This document shows, piece by piece, positions 8,472 through 18,143 of a DNA stretch of 64,000 nucleotides. The position numbers and the translations under genes are program-made. The notes below the pieces were generated by a model, which searched no databases, was not told the origin of the DNA, and saw only the letters and a program-made list of their open reading frames with translations. How positions within the stretch are numbered: the first letter of the stretch is position 1; the number at the start of each line of letters is the position of its first letter. Source of the stretch: Lentzea californiensis. GTDB lineage: Bacteria; Actinomycetota; Actinomycetes; Mycobacteriales; Pseudonocardiaceae. The stretch is from contig NZ_JANBBE010000006.1 of NCBI RefSeq assembly GCF_024648825.1, positions 464,831-528,830 on the forward strand. Direction: 5' to 3'.

Positions 8472-8501
8472 ACTGTATGCCGGACTATTGGCGGCCGTCA
8501 A
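8472..8501 (-). promoter_or_regulatory. Promoter of the small HTH gene
   Basis: Read on the minus strand: -35 TTGACG (8501-8496), an 18-bp spacer and -10 TACAGT (8477-8472). The ATG at 8465 falls at the expected transcription start. The surrounding 8466-8600 is AT-richer than its neighbours. Confidence 0.6.
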
Positions 8502-8681
8502 TCAAAAGTCGGCACTTTGCTGTCAAATCACAGCTATCTTCAGGCTGAACGCCGCCATTACCAGGGCATGCGTGATCGCTGCCGCTCTACCGGCAGACGG
8601 ACGACTGATGAAGGACACGTCCAGGTCGCCATCTCGGAACCCCCGGCCGCAGCCGTCGGGGCGGGACTCGGACGACGGCGC

Positions 8682-9905
8682 CTACGTGGCGCTGGAAGAG
8701 AGCTGCACCTCAGGCGCGGCGGCACCGGCGGCGACCTCGCCCAGGCGCGCGTCCAGCACCTCCGGCGACAGCACGTGCCGCACCACCATCGCCGCCGCGC
8801 CCAGCGCACCGGCGGTCACACCGGCGCCCGAGGCGACGATGCGGAGGTTTTCCGTGGCCAGCGGGAGCGAGCGGCGGTAGATGGACTCGCGCACGCCCGC
8901 CAGCAGCATCTCGCCCGCCTCCGCGAGCAGGCCGCCGATGACCACGAGCGACGGGTTGAACATGCTCACGCAGCCGGCGAGCACCTCGCCGATGTCCCTG
9001 CCCGCCTGCCGCACGACGCGGCCCGCCTCCAGGTTGCCGGCCCTCACGAGGCCGACCACGTCGGCGGTCGAGTCGGCGGGGTGGCCTAGGTCGCGCAGCT
9101 TCGCGGCCAGCGCGGGGCCGGCGGCGACCGCTTCCAGGCAGTCGGTGTTGCCGCAGCGGCAGAGCGCCTCGCCGCCCTGGGGCACCCTGATGTGGCCGAG
9201 GTCGCCCGCGGCGCCCGCCGCGCCCCGGTGCAGGACGCCGTTGCTGATCAGGCCCGCGCCGATGCCGGTCGCCGCCTTCACCACGATCATGTGCCGCACG
9301 TCCGGGTGCGAGGCGGTGTGCTCGCCCAGGGCCATGAGGTTGACCTCGTTGTCGACCAGGACGGGCACGTCGAACTCCGCCGCGATCGCCGCGGGGACGT
9401 CGAAGCCGTCCCAGCCCGGCATGATCGGCGGGTTGTTCGGGCGGCCGCTGGAGTGCTCGACCGGGCCCGGGAGGCCGATGCCGACGCCCGCGATCTCCGC
9501 GGGGCCGGCGGTCCGCAGCAACGAGCGCCAGGTCGTGACGAGGAGCGGGAGTATCGCCGCCGGGCCGTCGGCCACGTCGAGGTCCACCTGCTCGACGGCC
9601 AGCAGCCGGCAGGCCAGGTCGGAGATGGCCACGGTGGCGTGGGTGGCGCCCACCTCGGCGGCGAGCACGAGGTGGGCGGACGGGTTGAAGCCGAACCTGC
9701 CGGCCGGGCGGCCGCCGGTCGACTCCCCCGTGCCGCTGCCGGTCACCAGGCCGGCGGCCACCAGCAGGTCCAGCCTGGCGCGCACGGTGGAACGGGCGAG
9801 ACCGGTCGCGGCCACGATCTCCGCCCGGGTGCGCGGGCTGCCGTCCATCAGCATGCGCAGCACTGCGGCCGGCGAACCCGCCTCGACACCCAAGGTGCTC
9901 TCCAT
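8682..9905 (-). CDS. ROK-family transcriptional regulator
   Basis: A 407-residue NagC/XylR-type regulator: winged HTH (~10-75, RAEIVAATGLARSTVRARLD) followed by a ROK sugar-kinase-like domain. The zinc signature is intact (GDLGHIRV, then CRCGNTDCLEA, around 250-265), as is the P-loop-like GIGLPGPV. ROK regulators repress sugar catabolism genes and are released by the sugar. It is the last gene of the carbohydrate operon, 42 bp after the isomerase. The palindrome ACAATTGT (9909-9916), just upstream of its start, may be its own operator. The effector sugar is unknown. Confidence 0.9.
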   Translation of the reverse strand: MESTLGVEAGSPAAVLRMLMDGSPRTRAEIVAATGLARSTVRARLDLLVAAGLVTGSGTGESTGGRPAGRFGFNPSAHLVLAAEVGATHATVAISDLACRLLAVEQVDLDVADGPAAILPLLVTTWRSLLRTAGPAEIAGVGIGLPGPVEHSSGRPNNPPIMPGWDGFDVPAAIAAEFDVPVLVDNEVNLMALGEHTASHPDVRHMIVVKAATGIGAGLISNGVLHRGAAGAAGDLGHIRVPQGGEALCRCGNTDCLEAVAAGPALAAKLRDLGHPADSTADVVGLVRAGNLEAGRVVRQAGRDIGEVLAGCVSMFNPSLVVIGGLLAEAGEMLLAGVRESIYRRSLPLATENLRIVASGAGVTAGALGAAAMVVRHVLSPEVLDARLGEVAAGAAAPEVQLSSSAT

Positions 9906-9947
9906 CGAACAATTGTCACATCGGCACGGAAAGGTGGTTCGCGGTCG

Positions 9948-10955
9948 TCACCCGCCGGAGCTGAACGCGGCGTCGAACGAGGCCGACGGCGGGTCGAAGG
10001 CGTTGCGGCGGATGAACTCCAGCGCTTCGGGGGCACCGGTGAGCCGGTCCATCCCCGCGTCCTCCCACTCGACGCTGATCGGGCCGGAGTAGCCGATGGT
10101 GTTGAGCATCCGGAACGATTGCTCCCACGGCACGTCACCGCGTCCGGTGGAGACGAAGTCCCAGCCGCGCCGCGGGTCTCCCCACGCCAGGTGCGAGCCC
10201 ATCCGGCCGTTGCGCCCGTTGCCGACCTGGCGCCGGGCGTCCTTGCAGTCGACGTGGTAGATCCGGTCGCGGAAGTCCCACAGGAACCCGACGGGGTCGA
10301 GGTCCTGCCAGACGAAGTGCGACGGGTCCCAGTTGAGGCCGAACGCGGGCCGGTGCCCGATCGCCTCGAGCGCCCGGACGGTCGTCCAGTAGTCGTAGGC
10401 GATCTCGGACGGGTGGACCTCGTGCGCGAACCGCACGCCCACCTCCTCGAACACGTCCAGGATCGGGTTCCAGCGGTCGGCGAAGTCCTGGTAGCCCGCG
10501 TCGATCATCGAGGCGGGGGCCGGCGGGAACATCGCGACGGTCTTCCAGATCGACGAGCCGGTGAACCCCACGACGGTGTCGACGCCGAGCCTGGCCGCGG
10601 CCCGCGCGGTCGCCTTCATCTCCTCCGCCGCCCGCTGCCGCACCCCCTCGGGGTTCCCGTCGCCCCAGTTGCGGGCGGACAGGATGCCCTGGTGCCGCTC
10701 GTCGATCGGATCGTCGCACACGGCCTGACCGGTGAGGTGGTTGGAGATCGTCCACACCTTCAGGTCGTGCTCGGCGAGGATCGCGAGCCGGTCCGCGACG
10801 TAGTCGTCGTCCTCCGCGGCCCGCCACGGGTCGAGGTGGTCGCCCCAGCAGGCGATCTCCAGGCCGTCGTAGCCCCAGCCCGAGGCCAGCCGGCAGACCT
10901 CCTCGAACGGCAGGTCGGCCCACTGGCCGGTGAACAGCGTGATCGGACGTGCCAT
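9948..10955 (-). CDS. Sugar phosphate isomerase/epimerase (AP-endonuclease-2 TIM barrel)
   Basis: A 335-residue xylose-isomerase-like TIM barrel. It starts [20 protein letters not shown] at ATG 10955 behind GGGGGAG. Metal-ligand candidates lie in [28 protein letters not shown] and SVEWED, the usual Glu/His/Asp places. Close relatives are IolE/IolI-type or uncharacterised epimerases paired with Gfo/Idh/MocA oxidoreductases. It is 14 bp after the oxidoreductase in the same operon, so the two probably process the imported sugar or cyclitol in sequence. Confidence 0.88.
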   Translation of the reverse strand: MARPITLFTGQWADLPFEEVCRLASGWGYDGLEIACWGDHLDPWRAAEDDDYVADRLAILAEHDLKVWTISNHLTGQAVCDDPIDERHQGILSARNWGDGNPEGVRQRAAEEMKATARAAARLGVDTVVGFTGSSIWKTVAMFPPAPASMIDAGYQDFADRWNPILDVFEEVGVRFAHEVHPSEIAYDYWTTVRALEAIGHRPAFGLNWDPSHFVWQDLDPVGFLWDFRDRIYHVDCKDARRQVGNGRNGRMGSHLAWGDPRRGWDFVSTGRGDVPWEQSFRMLNTIGYSGPISVEWEDAGMDRLTGAPEALEFIRRNAFDPPSASFDAAFSSGG

Positions 10956-10969
10956 TTCCGGTCTCCCCC

Positions 10970-12136
10970 TCAAACCTGCTGCCACGTGCGGGAATCAGCG
11001 CTCGCCTCGACGGCGGCGAGGACGCGCTGCACCCGCAGTCCGTCGTCGAACGTCGGCGTGGGGTCGGTGCCCGCGGCCACCGCCCGCACGAGGTCGACGG
11101 CCTGGTGGGTGAACGCGTGCTCGTAGCCCAGGCCGTGCCCGGCGGGCCACCAGGCACCCACGTACGGGTGCTCCGGCTCGGTGACCATGATCCGGCGGAA
11201 CCCCGCGACGGCGGAGTCCTCCGTGCCGTCGAAGAACTGCAGCACGTTCATGTCCTCGAAGTCGAACGCCAGGCTGCCCTTCGAGCCGTTGATCTCGATG
11301 CGCAGCGCGTTCTTGCGGCCGTTGGCGAAGCGCGTGGCCTCGAACGAGCCGAGCGCGCCGCCGGTGAAGCGCGCCAGGAACAACGCGGCGTCGTCCACGG
11401 TGACGGGGCCGGTCTGCCCGGTCGCGGCGGTACCGGACAGACCGGAGTGCGCGGCGGCCAGGGGACGCTCCGGCACGAACGTCACCAGCGTCCCCATCAC
11501 CTCGCTGATGGTGTCGCCGAGGACGAACTGGGTGGCGTCGACGATGTGCGCGCCGATGTCGCCCAGCGCGCCGGAGCCCGCCTTCTCCTTGTCCAGCCGC
11601 CAGGACAGCGGTGCGGCCGGGTCGACGATCCAGTCCTGCAGGTACTGGGCGCGCACGTGGTGGATGCGCCCCAGCCTGCCCTGGGCGACCAGCTCACGGG
11701 CCAGGCCCAGCGCGGGCACCCGCCGGTAGCTGAACCCGACCATGGCCCGCACCCCGCGCTGCGCGGCGCGTCCGGCGGCCTCGGCCATGGCGACGGCCTC
11801 GGCGACGCTGTTGGCCATCGGCTTCTCGCACAGCACGTGCTTGCCCGCCTCCAGGGCGGCGACCGCGATTTCGGCGTGCGTGTCACCCGGCGTGCAGATG
11901 TCCACCACGTGCACGTCGTCGCGGTCCAGCACGGACTTCCAGTCGGTCACGGCCTCCGCCCAGCCCAGGCGTTCGGCGGCGGCCGCGGTGCGCTCGGCGT
12001 CGCGGCCGCAGAGCACGGACATCACCGGTCGCAGCGGCAGGTCGAAGAAGCGCGGCGCGACCCGCCACGCCTGGGAGTGCGCGGCTCCCATGAAGGCGTG
12101 GCCGATCATCGCGATGCCCAGCTCCGGCGTCGTCAC
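10970..12136 (-). CDS. Gfo/Idh/MocA-family NAD(P)-dependent oxidoreductase
   Basis: A 388-residue sugar or cyclitol dehydrogenase. The Rossmann start is [17 protein letters not shown]. The family motif is CEKPMANSV (Lys ~95), and the substrate-domain segment around [16 protein letters not shown] carries the Asp and His of the active site. GTG at 12136 is chosen because the dinucleotide-binding strand begins immediately after it and it leaves 20 bp to the lipoprotein gene. It is co-transcribed with the ABC importer and the isomerase. The substrate is not readable; an inositol- or hexose-like compound fits the operon. Confidence 0.9.
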   Translation of the reverse strand: MTTPELGIAMIGHAFMGAAHSQAWRVAPRFFDLPLRPVMSVLCGRDAERTAAAAERLGWAEAVTDWKSVLDRDDVHVVDICTPGDTHAEIAVAALEAGKHVLCEKPMANSVAEAVAMAEAAGRAAQRGVRAMVGFSYRRVPALGLARELVAQGRLGRIHHVRAQYLQDWIVDPAAPLSWRLDKEKAGSGALGDIGAHIVDATQFVLGDTISEVMGTLVTFVPERPLAAAHSGLSGTAATGQTGPVTVDDAALFLARFTGGALGSFEATRFANGRKNALRIEINGSKGSLAFDFEDMNVLQFFDGTEDSAVAGFRRIMVTEPEHPYVGAWWPAGHGLGYEHAFTHQAVDLVRAVAAGTDPTPTFDDGLRVQRVLAAVEASADSRTWQQV

Positions 12137-12156
12137 AATGCGGTCCTCTCGGTTTC

Positions 12157-13191
12157 TCAGGACTCGAAGGCGGTCGGCAGGTAGCGGTCGACGTTGTCCT
12201 TGGTGACGACCGGTGCGTAGAGCTGGACCTGCCGGGGGACCTCCACCTCGACCAGGTCGCCGAGGGCCTTGCCCTGCACGGCCAGCCGCGCGAGCCGGAT
12301 GCCGTCGGCACCCTGGGTGGACGGGTAGATCACGGTCGCCTTGTGCGGGCCGTTGTCCGCCTTGATCTCGCGCATCACGTTGGCCGAACCCGCGCCGCCG
12401 ACCATGAAGAACTCGCTGCGGCCGGAGTTCTTGATGGCGGCGGTGACGCCGACACCCTGGTCGTCGTCGTGGTTCCACAGGGCGTCGATCTTGGGTGCGG
12501 CCTGCAGCAGGTTCGCGGCGGCCCGCTCACCGCTCTCCACGGTGAACTCGGCGGCGACGCGGTTGCCGACCTTCAGCCCGCAGCCCGCGAGCGCCTCGGC
12601 GAAGCCCTTGCTGCGGTCCTGCGTCAGCGGCAGCGAGTCGATGCCGGCGATCTCCGCGACCACGGAGCCCGGCTTGTCCTTGAGCCGCTCGCAGACGTAC
12701 GTGCCGGCGGACACGCCCATGCCGTAGTTGTCGCCGAGCACGGTGGACCGCGCGGCGAACGGGCTGTCGAACTGGCGGTCGACGTTGATCACGGTGATGC
12801 CGGCCTTCATGGCCTTCAGCGCGACCGGGGTGAGCGCCGCGCCGTCGAACGGCAGCAGGACGATCGCGTCCACCTTGTCGTTGATGAACGTCTCGACCTG
12901 GCTGATCTGGAGGTTGGGGTCGTTGGTGCCCTCGACGACGCGCAGCTCGACGTCGGAGTACTTGCCGGCCTCCTTCTTGGCGGCGTCGGTGATCGCGGCC
13001 ATCCAGCCGTGGTCGGCGGCCGGTGCGGAGAAGCCGATGACGACCTTCTTGCCCGGCTCGTCGTTGGCGACCTTCACACCGCCGCCCTGGTTCCCGCCGC
13101 CCTGGGGCTCGGGGGTGTTGCCCGTGCACGCGGTGAGCGCGACGCCGAGTGTCAGCACGGCGGCGAATCGGACGACTCTCTTGTGTTGCAT
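12157..13191 (-). CDS. Sugar ABC transporter substrate-binding lipoprotein (RbsB-like)
   Basis: A 344-residue lipoprotein. The signal peptide ends in the lipobox LTAC (Cys 22). A Gly/Gln-rich linker leads to a periplasmic-binding-protein type I domain beginning VVIGFSAPAADHGWMAAI and including DAIVLLPFDG and VINVDRQF, as in ribose/allose/inositol binders. GAGGAGA precedes the ATG. It should hold the sugar outside the cell and pass it to the permease encoded 42 bp upstream. Confidence 0.92.
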   Translation of the reverse strand: MQHKRVVRFAAVLTLGVALTACTGNTPEPQGGGNQGGGVKVANDEPGKKVVIGFSAPAADHGWMAAITDAAKKEAGKYSDVELRVVEGTNDPNLQISQVETFINDKVDAIVLLPFDGAALTPVALKAMKAGITVINVDRQFDSPFAARSTVLGDNYGMGVSAGTYVCERLKDKPGSVVAEIAGIDSLPLTQDRSKGFAEALAGCGLKVGNRVAAEFTVESGERAAANLLQAAPKIDALWNHDDDQGVGVTAAIKNSGRSEFFMVGGAGSANVMREIKADNGPHKATVIYPSTQGADGIRLARLAVQGKALGDLVEVEVPRQVQLYAPVVTKDNVDRYLPTAFES

Positions 13192-13233
13192 GGGTTTCTA
13201 TCTCCTCGGAGTGCGGCGGTGGTGGTCGCGGCC

Positions 13234-14256
13234 TCAAGCGCCGCTGCGTCGGGCGAGCCGCTGCTGGAGGAGGACGGCGACCACGATGATCGCGCCCTTC
13301 GCGACGGCCTGGGCGGAGATGGAGAGGTTGTTGAGCGTGAAGACGTTCGACAGCGTGGTGAAGATCAGGACGCCGAAGACGGTGCCCGCGATCGTGCCGC
13401 GCCCGCCGGACAACAGCGTGCCGCCGATGACGACCGCGGCGATCGCGTCGAGTTCGTACAGACCGCCGTGGGTCGCGCTGCCGGTCGTGGTGCGGGCGAT
13501 GAGCATGACGGCGGCGAGCCCGCAGCACAGGCCGAGCAGCGAGTAGAGCATCACGGTGTGGCGCCGCACGTTGATGCCGGCGAGGCGCGCCGCCTCCGGG
13601 TTGCCGCCGACGGCGAACGTCCGCCGCCCGAACGTGGTGCGGTTGAGCAGCACCCACCCGCCCACGGCGACGAGTGCGAAGATCACCACGAGCACCGGCA
13701 CCCCCAGCACCGACGCGTCGAAGAACGCGGCGAAGCCCGGCACGTTCACGATCTGCGTCTTGCGGTTGGAGAGGATCTCGGCGAGACCGCGGGCGGCGGC
13801 CAGGCTCGCCAGCGTCGCGATGAACGCCACGACCCGGCCGTAGGCGATGAGCGCGCCGTTGACCAGTCCGCACGCGCCGCCCACCAGCAACGCGGTGAAC
13901 ACCATGACGATCCAGTGCGTGTCGTTCGCTATCCCCTGCGTGGCAAGGGTCGTGGCCCACACCGAGGAGAGCGCGACGATCGCGCCCACAGACAGGTCGA
14001 TGCCGCCGCCGGTGATCACGAACGTCATGCCGATGCTCACGACGCCGATCACCGCCGCGAGCCGCAGGATGGTGAGCAGGTTGTCGACGTCGGCGAACCG
14101 GTCGCCGGCGGTGACCACACCGCCGACGCACAACAGGACCAGTGCGACCACGAGACCGGTGTTGCGCCCGGCCGCGGAGCCGAGCAGCGCCGAGATGCCG
14201 GACTCCTTCGCGACCGGTGTTCTCTGCTGCGTGGGCACGGCGGTGTCCTCGCTCAT
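13234..14256 (-). CDS. Sugar ABC transporter permease (RbsC-like)
   Basis: A 340-residue membrane protein with eight to ten hydrophobic segments. It carries the BPD_transp_2 hallmarks GGGIDLSVGAIVALS and TTFGRRTFAVGGNPEAA, the latter being the cytoplasmic EAA-like loop. ATG 14256 overlaps the ATPase stop by four bases (ATGA), which sets the start and implies translational coupling. It probably forms a homodimeric channel for the imported sugar. Confidence 0.93.
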   Translation of the reverse strand: MSEDTAVPTQQRTPVAKESGISALLGSAAGRNTGLVVALVLLCVGGVVTAGDRFADVDNLLTILRLAAVIGVVSIGMTFVITGGGIDLSVGAIVALSSVWATTLATQGIANDTHWIVMVFTALLVGGACGLVNGALIAYGRVVAFIATLASLAAARGLAEILSNRKTQIVNVPGFAAFFDASVLGVPVLVVIFALVAVGGWVLLNRTTFGRRTFAVGGNPEAARLAGINVRRHTVMLYSLLGLCCGLAAVMLIARTTTGSATHGGLYELDAIAAVVIGGTLLSGGRGTIAGTVFGVLIFTTLSNVFTLNNLSISAQAVAKGAIIVVAVLLQQRLARRSGA

Positions 14257-15776
14257 GCTGGCTGTCCTTCCATGACCAGGTCGAGGACCCGGGACTCGTC
14301 GATCTCGTCGGCCGGGCCGTCGTGGACCACCCGGCCCTCGCGCACCACCAGGACCCGGTCGGCCAGGCCCAGGACCTCCTCGACGTCGCTGGACACGACA
14401 ACCACGGCGACACCGGAGTCGGCCAGCTGACGGACGAGTTCGTAGATCTCGCTGCGCGCACCCACGTCCACGCCACGGGTGGGTTCGTCCAGCAGCAGCA
14501 CCCGGCACTCCCGCAGCAACCACCGCGCGAGCACGACCTTCTGCTGGTTGCCCCCGGACAGTCCGCGCACCAGGCGGTCGACGCCGGCGGGCCGGACGTC
14601 CAGCGCCTCGGTCAGCTGGCTCGAGCGGACCCGTTCGGCGCGGTCGTCCAGGAACCCGAACTTCGCGAACGACGACATCGAGGAGACGGTGATGTTGCGG
14701 TACACGGCTTGATCGAGGAGCAGGCCCTGGCTCTTGCGCTCCTCGGGGCACAACCCCATCCCCGCGCGGACGGCGGCGCCTACGCTTCCTCGTCGCAGGC
14801 GCCTGCCGTCGACCTCCACGGTGCCTTCGGCCGCCTTGCGCGCGCCGTAGACGGTCTCCAGGATCTCCGAGCGGCCGGATCCCACGAGACCCGCGAGCCC
14901 GACCACCTCACCGGCGCGGACCGTGAGGTCCACGCCGGCGAAGCGGTCGCCGTCGGCCAGTCCGCGCACCACCAGCACCTCGGGTGCGGCCGGGTCGAGA
15001 GGTGACCGCTGCGGGTACACGTTGTCCAGCACCCGCCCGGTCATCAACGAGATCAGCTCCGAGGTCTTCACCTCGCGGGCGGGCAGACCCGTCGCGACCG
15101 TGCGGCCGTCCTTGAGGACGGTCACCCGGTCGCCGATCTCCCTGATCTCGGCCAGCCGGTGCGAAATGTAGATCACCGCCACCCCCTGGGCGGTGAGCTC
15201 CCTGATGACGCCGAACAGGACCCGCACCTCGTCCGGGTCCAGCACGGCCGACGGCTCGTCCATGATCAGCAGCTGCCCGTCCAGCGACAGCGCCCGCGCC
15301 ATGCTGACGACCTGCTGGTGCGCCACGGACAACCGGCCGACATCGCGGTCGGGCGAGATGTCCCTGTGTCCCAGGCGATCGAGCAGCGCGCGGGTCCTGC
15401 GGCGCGCCTCTGCCCGCCGGCTGAACCCCGCCGTGGACAGTTCGTGACCGAGGAACACGTTGTCGGCCACCGACAAGCCGGCCACGAGGTCGAGCTCCTG
15501 GTAGATGGCGGCCACACCGCTGCGCATCGCGGCCGTCGGGTCGCCGAACTCCACGACCTCGCCCCGCCAGCGGATCTCGCCCTCGTCGGGGCGGTGCGCA
15601 CCGGACAGCACCTTGATCAGCGTCGACTTGCCGGCGCCGTTCTGCCCGAGCAGGCAGTGGACCTCCCCCGCGCGGACGTCGAAGTCCACACCTCCCAGCG
15701 CGGTCACACCGGGAAAGCGCTTCACCAGCCCCTGCACGGACAGCAGCGCGTTCGCACGCGCGGGCGAGCTCACCAT
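14253..15776 (-). CDS. Sugar ABC transporter ATP-binding protein (RbsA/MglA-type, duplicated)
   Basis: A 507-residue tandem ATPase. The first half has Walker A GQNGAGKST (~39-47), a signature-like VGRLSVAHQQ (diverged from LSGGQ) and Walker B LLIMDEPSA. The second half has a degenerate Walker A (GLVGSGRSE), signature LSGGNQQKV and Walker B LLLDEPTRG. This asymmetry is normal for the ribose-type family. It is the first gene of the operon, with GGAGGA before the ATG; the 210-bp region upstream should hold the operon promoter. Confidence 0.94.
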   Translation of the reverse strand: MVSSPARANALLSVQGLVKRFPGVTALGGVDFDVRAGEVHCLLGQNGAGKSTLIKVLSGAHRPDEGEIRWRGEVVEFGDPTAAMRSGVAAIYQELDLVAGLSVADNVFLGHELSTAGFSRRAEARRRTRALLDRLGHRDISPDRDVGRLSVAHQQVVSMARALSLDGQLLIMDEPSAVLDPDEVRVLFGVIRELTAQGVAVIYISHRLAEIREIGDRVTVLKDGRTVATGLPAREVKTSELISLMTGRVLDNVYPQRSPLDPAAPEVLVVRGLADGDRFAGVDLTVRAGEVVGLAGLVGSGRSEILETVYGARKAAEGTVEVDGRRLRRGSVGAAVRAGMGLCPEERKSQGLLLDQAVYRNITVSSMSSFAKFGFLDDRAERVRSSQLTEALDVRPAGVDRLVRGLSGGNQQKVVLARWLLRECRVLLLDEPTRGVDVGARSEIYELVRQLADSGVAVVVVSSDVEEVLGLADRVLVVREGRVVHDGPADEIDESRVLDLVMEGQPA

Positions 15777-15986
15777 CGAGTCCTCCGGGGGGCTCCGGCA
15801 ACCGTTGTGCCAGAAGGGAATTCGGTCTTACCGGAATGACGCTAATGAGACGTCCCACCTGCGACAAGGTGGTCGGGGTGGCACATATCGGCCAAGTTTT
15901 CCCTTGACCGGCGCCTCCACGAGGTCGCCACGTGCAGCCGAACGGACTCCTGTCGCCGACGGCCGCCCGCAGGTAGCGTCCCGGGC

Positions 15987-17255
15987 ATGAGACGACTGCT
16001 CAGCGTCGCGTTGTCGTTCCTCCTCGTGTCCGTCGTCGCGCAGCCCGCGGCGGCCACCGGTGGCGATCGGCCGTTGCCCGGCTACACGATCGTCAACCCG
16101 CCTCTCGCCCCGGCACTGGTCGGTGGCAAGCCGACGAAGGTCCTGCAGGGCGTGCACAGCCACGCCGGCTACGTCATCGAGGTGCCGCCGCGCTGGAACG
16201 GCCGGCTCGCGATGTGGGCGCACGGCTATCGGGGTGACGGCAAGGTCCTCACCGTCGACGCTCCGCCGTTCGGCCTACGGCAGCGCTGGCTCGACGAGGG
16301 CTACGCGTGGGCCGCGTCCTCCTACTACAGCAACGCCTACGACGTCCGGGCCGGTGTCACGACGACCCGTGAGCTCGCCACGTTGTTCGCGCGGAAGGTG
16401 CAGCGGCCCTCGAAGGTGTTCCTGGCCGGTGCGTCCATGGGCGGGCACGTCATCGCCCGTTCGCTGGAGCAGTACCCGGGGTTCTACACGGGCGCGTTGC
16501 CCATGTGCGGGGTGCTGGGCGACCACGAGCTGTTCGACTACTTCCTGAGCTACCACCTCGTCGCGCAGGCGTTGACCGGCATCAAGGCCTATCCCCTTCC
16601 GCCGGACTACGCGACCGTCGTGGTGCCCGAGATCAAGGAAGCGCTGGCCGGGCGTGACGACCAGTTCAAGGCCGTCGTCGCCACCCTGTCCGGCGGCGCC
16701 CGGCCCGGCACCGAGGCGGCCTACGCCTACTGGAAGGACTTCCTGTTCGGGCTGGTCACCAACTCCTCCAGCACCAGCCTCGCGGAGAACCCGCTGCAGA
16801 TCGCCACGAACCTCACCACCCGCTACCGGCCCAACTCGCCGGTGGACGTCGACGCGGCCGTGCAACGGGTCCGGGCCGCCAACCCCGTCGCTCGTCACAC
16901 CTGGGCGCTCACGCAGATCCCTGCCGTGCAGGGCCTGCCGAGTGCTCCCGTCGTGTCGCTGCACGGGATCGGCGACCTGTTCGTGCCGTTCTCGATGGAG
17001 CAGGACTACCGCGACGACGCCGCCCGCTTCGGCCGCACCCACCTGCTGGTGCAGCGCGCCATCCGCACGGTCGACCACTGCGAGTTCTCCCCCGCCGAGG
17101 CCGGGACCGCGTGGCGCGACCTGACCACGTGGGTGGACCGGGGCAAGCGGCCGGCCGGTGACGACGTGCGCCGCACGGACGACCCGCGGTTCGGCTGCCG
17201 GTTCAGCGACCGGCAGGCCACCGGCGGCACCAGGGCGTTCTTCCCCGCCTGCTGA
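15987..17255 (+). CDS. Secreted alpha/beta hydrolase
   Basis: A 422-residue exported hydrolase. A signal peptide (1-~23, ending AQPAAA) precedes an alpha/beta domain with an HGYRGDG oxyanion segment and the nucleophile elbow GASMGGH (Ser ~150). A late acid lies around HGIGDLFVP and a His in DHCEF. The Cys-containing C-terminal tail (ending FFPAC) suggests an extracellular disulphide. Esterase or peptidase activity is likely but the substrate is unknown. TAGCGT at 15974-15979 lies seven bases before the ATG, suggesting leaderless transcription. Confidence 0.82.
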   Translation: MRRLLSVALSFLLVSVVAQPAAATGGDRPLPGYTIVNPPLAPALVGGKPTKVLQGVHSHAGYVIEVPPRWNGRLAMWAHGYRGDGKVLTVDAPPFGLRQRWLDEGYAWAASSYYSNAYDVRAGVTTTRELATLFARKVQRPSKVFLAGASMGGHVIARSLEQYPGFYTGALPMCGVLGDHELFDYFLSYHLVAQALTGIKAYPLPPDYATVVVPEIKEALAGRDDQFKAVVATLSGGARPGTEAAYAYWKDFLFGLVTNSSSTSLAENPLQIATNLTTRYRPNSPVDVDAAVQRVRAANPVARHTWALTQIPAVQGLPSAPVVSLHGIGDLFVPFSMEQDYRDDAARFGRTHLLVQRAIRTVDHCEFSPAEAGTAWRDLTTWVDRGKRPAGDDVRRTDDPRFGCRFSDRQATGGTRAFFPAC

Positions 17256-17277
17256 ACGGCGCCCGCCTGACCGAGCC

Positions 17278-18084
17278 TCAGGGCTTGGTCAGGCGGACCA
17301 GGAACGCGGGGTGGTCGGTGTAGCGCATCGAGTACTCCTGCGTGCTGACGAACGCGAGGTCGTTCGAGAACACGACGTGCTGCACGCTGCCGTCGCCCTT
17401 GCGGACATGGCCGGGCGGGACGCAGTTCTGGGCGTTCTCCGGGTCGGAGGTGTCGTACTCCAGGTTGAAGTCGCCGCCGGCGACCGTCCGGCCGGTGAAC
17501 CCCTCCGCGGCCCTGATCTGCGGGATCACGTCGAACAGCAAGGACCGGCACTGGGCGAGCGCGACCGGTTCGCTGGACGCCGACAGGTGCGTCGTGCAGC
17601 CCAGGTGGTGACCGATCGCGTACACGCACGCGTAGGTCCGCTGCTCGTTGCCGGTGTCCTGGCTCGTGTACCTGCCGGTCCACGTCTTCACGCCCTGGTA
17701 GGCCGCCGCCGGCACGCGGCCGATCACCGCGTTGCCGTAGTCCTGGCCGTTGGTGCACTTCACCGGCGTGCCGGTGTCCTTCCTCAGCGCGGGCGCGAAG
17801 AACTGGTGGATCCGGTCGCCCGGCCAGGCCGTGAGCATCGACGGCACCAGGCGGTCCGCCAGGTCGTTGCGGCAGATCTCGTTCAGCGTCACGAGGTCCG
17901 GTCGCAGGCGGACGATCAGGTCACCGGCCTCGGGGACCGAACGGCCCTGCTGGTAGCAGCCGGCGATCCCGCTGTTGCACAGGTTCAGCTGGAGCTCCCA
18001 GAACCGTTCGGCCGCCGCCGCGCTCTGCGCGGGGACCACCACGCTCGCCAGCACCGCGAGTGCCGCCGTCATCAGCTTCAACAT
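17278..18084 (-). CDS. Secreted endonuclease/exonuclease/phosphatase-family protein
   Basis: A 268-residue exported EEP-fold protein, with signal peptide residues 1-~25. The catalytic motifs are largely present: QLNLCN, LNEIC (metal Glu), YGNAVIGR, THLS, GGDFNLEY (Asp-Asn) and YTDHPAF (Asp-His). This suggests an extracellular DNase or phosphoesterase, and six or more Cys fit an extracellular setting. TACGGT (18096-18091) lies six bases before the ATG, so the mRNA is probably leaderless. A palindrome sits just upstream at 18122-18143. Confidence 0.82.
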   Translation of the reverse strand: MLKLMTAALAVLASVVVPAQSAAAAERFWELQLNLCNSGIAGCYQQGRSVPEAGDLIVRLRPDLVTLNEICRNDLADRLVPSMLTAWPGDRIHQFFAPALRKDTGTPVKCTNGQDYGNAVIGRVPAAAYQGVKTWTGRYTSQDTGNEQRTYACVYAIGHHLGCTTHLSASSEPVALAQCRSLLFDVIPQIRAAEGFTGRTVAGGDFNLEYDTSDPENAQNCVPPGHVRKGDGSVQHVVFSNDLAFVSTQEYSMRYTDHPAFLVRLTKP

Positions 18085-18121
18085 CAGACGACCGTAGGGA
18101 TCTCACCCTCGGAACCGACAC

Positions 18122-18143
18122 CAATTGCACGACGATGCAATTG
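18122..18143. promoter_or_regulatory. Inverted repeat at the EEP promoter
   Basis: Perfect 8-bp arms CAATTGCA (18122-18129) and TGCAATTG (18136-18143) flank CGACGA. The repeat directly abuts the ketosynthase stop at 18144. It lies where an activator or -35-blocking repressor of the EEP gene would bind. A weak terminator for the ketosynthase gene is the alternative. Confidence 0.5.
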
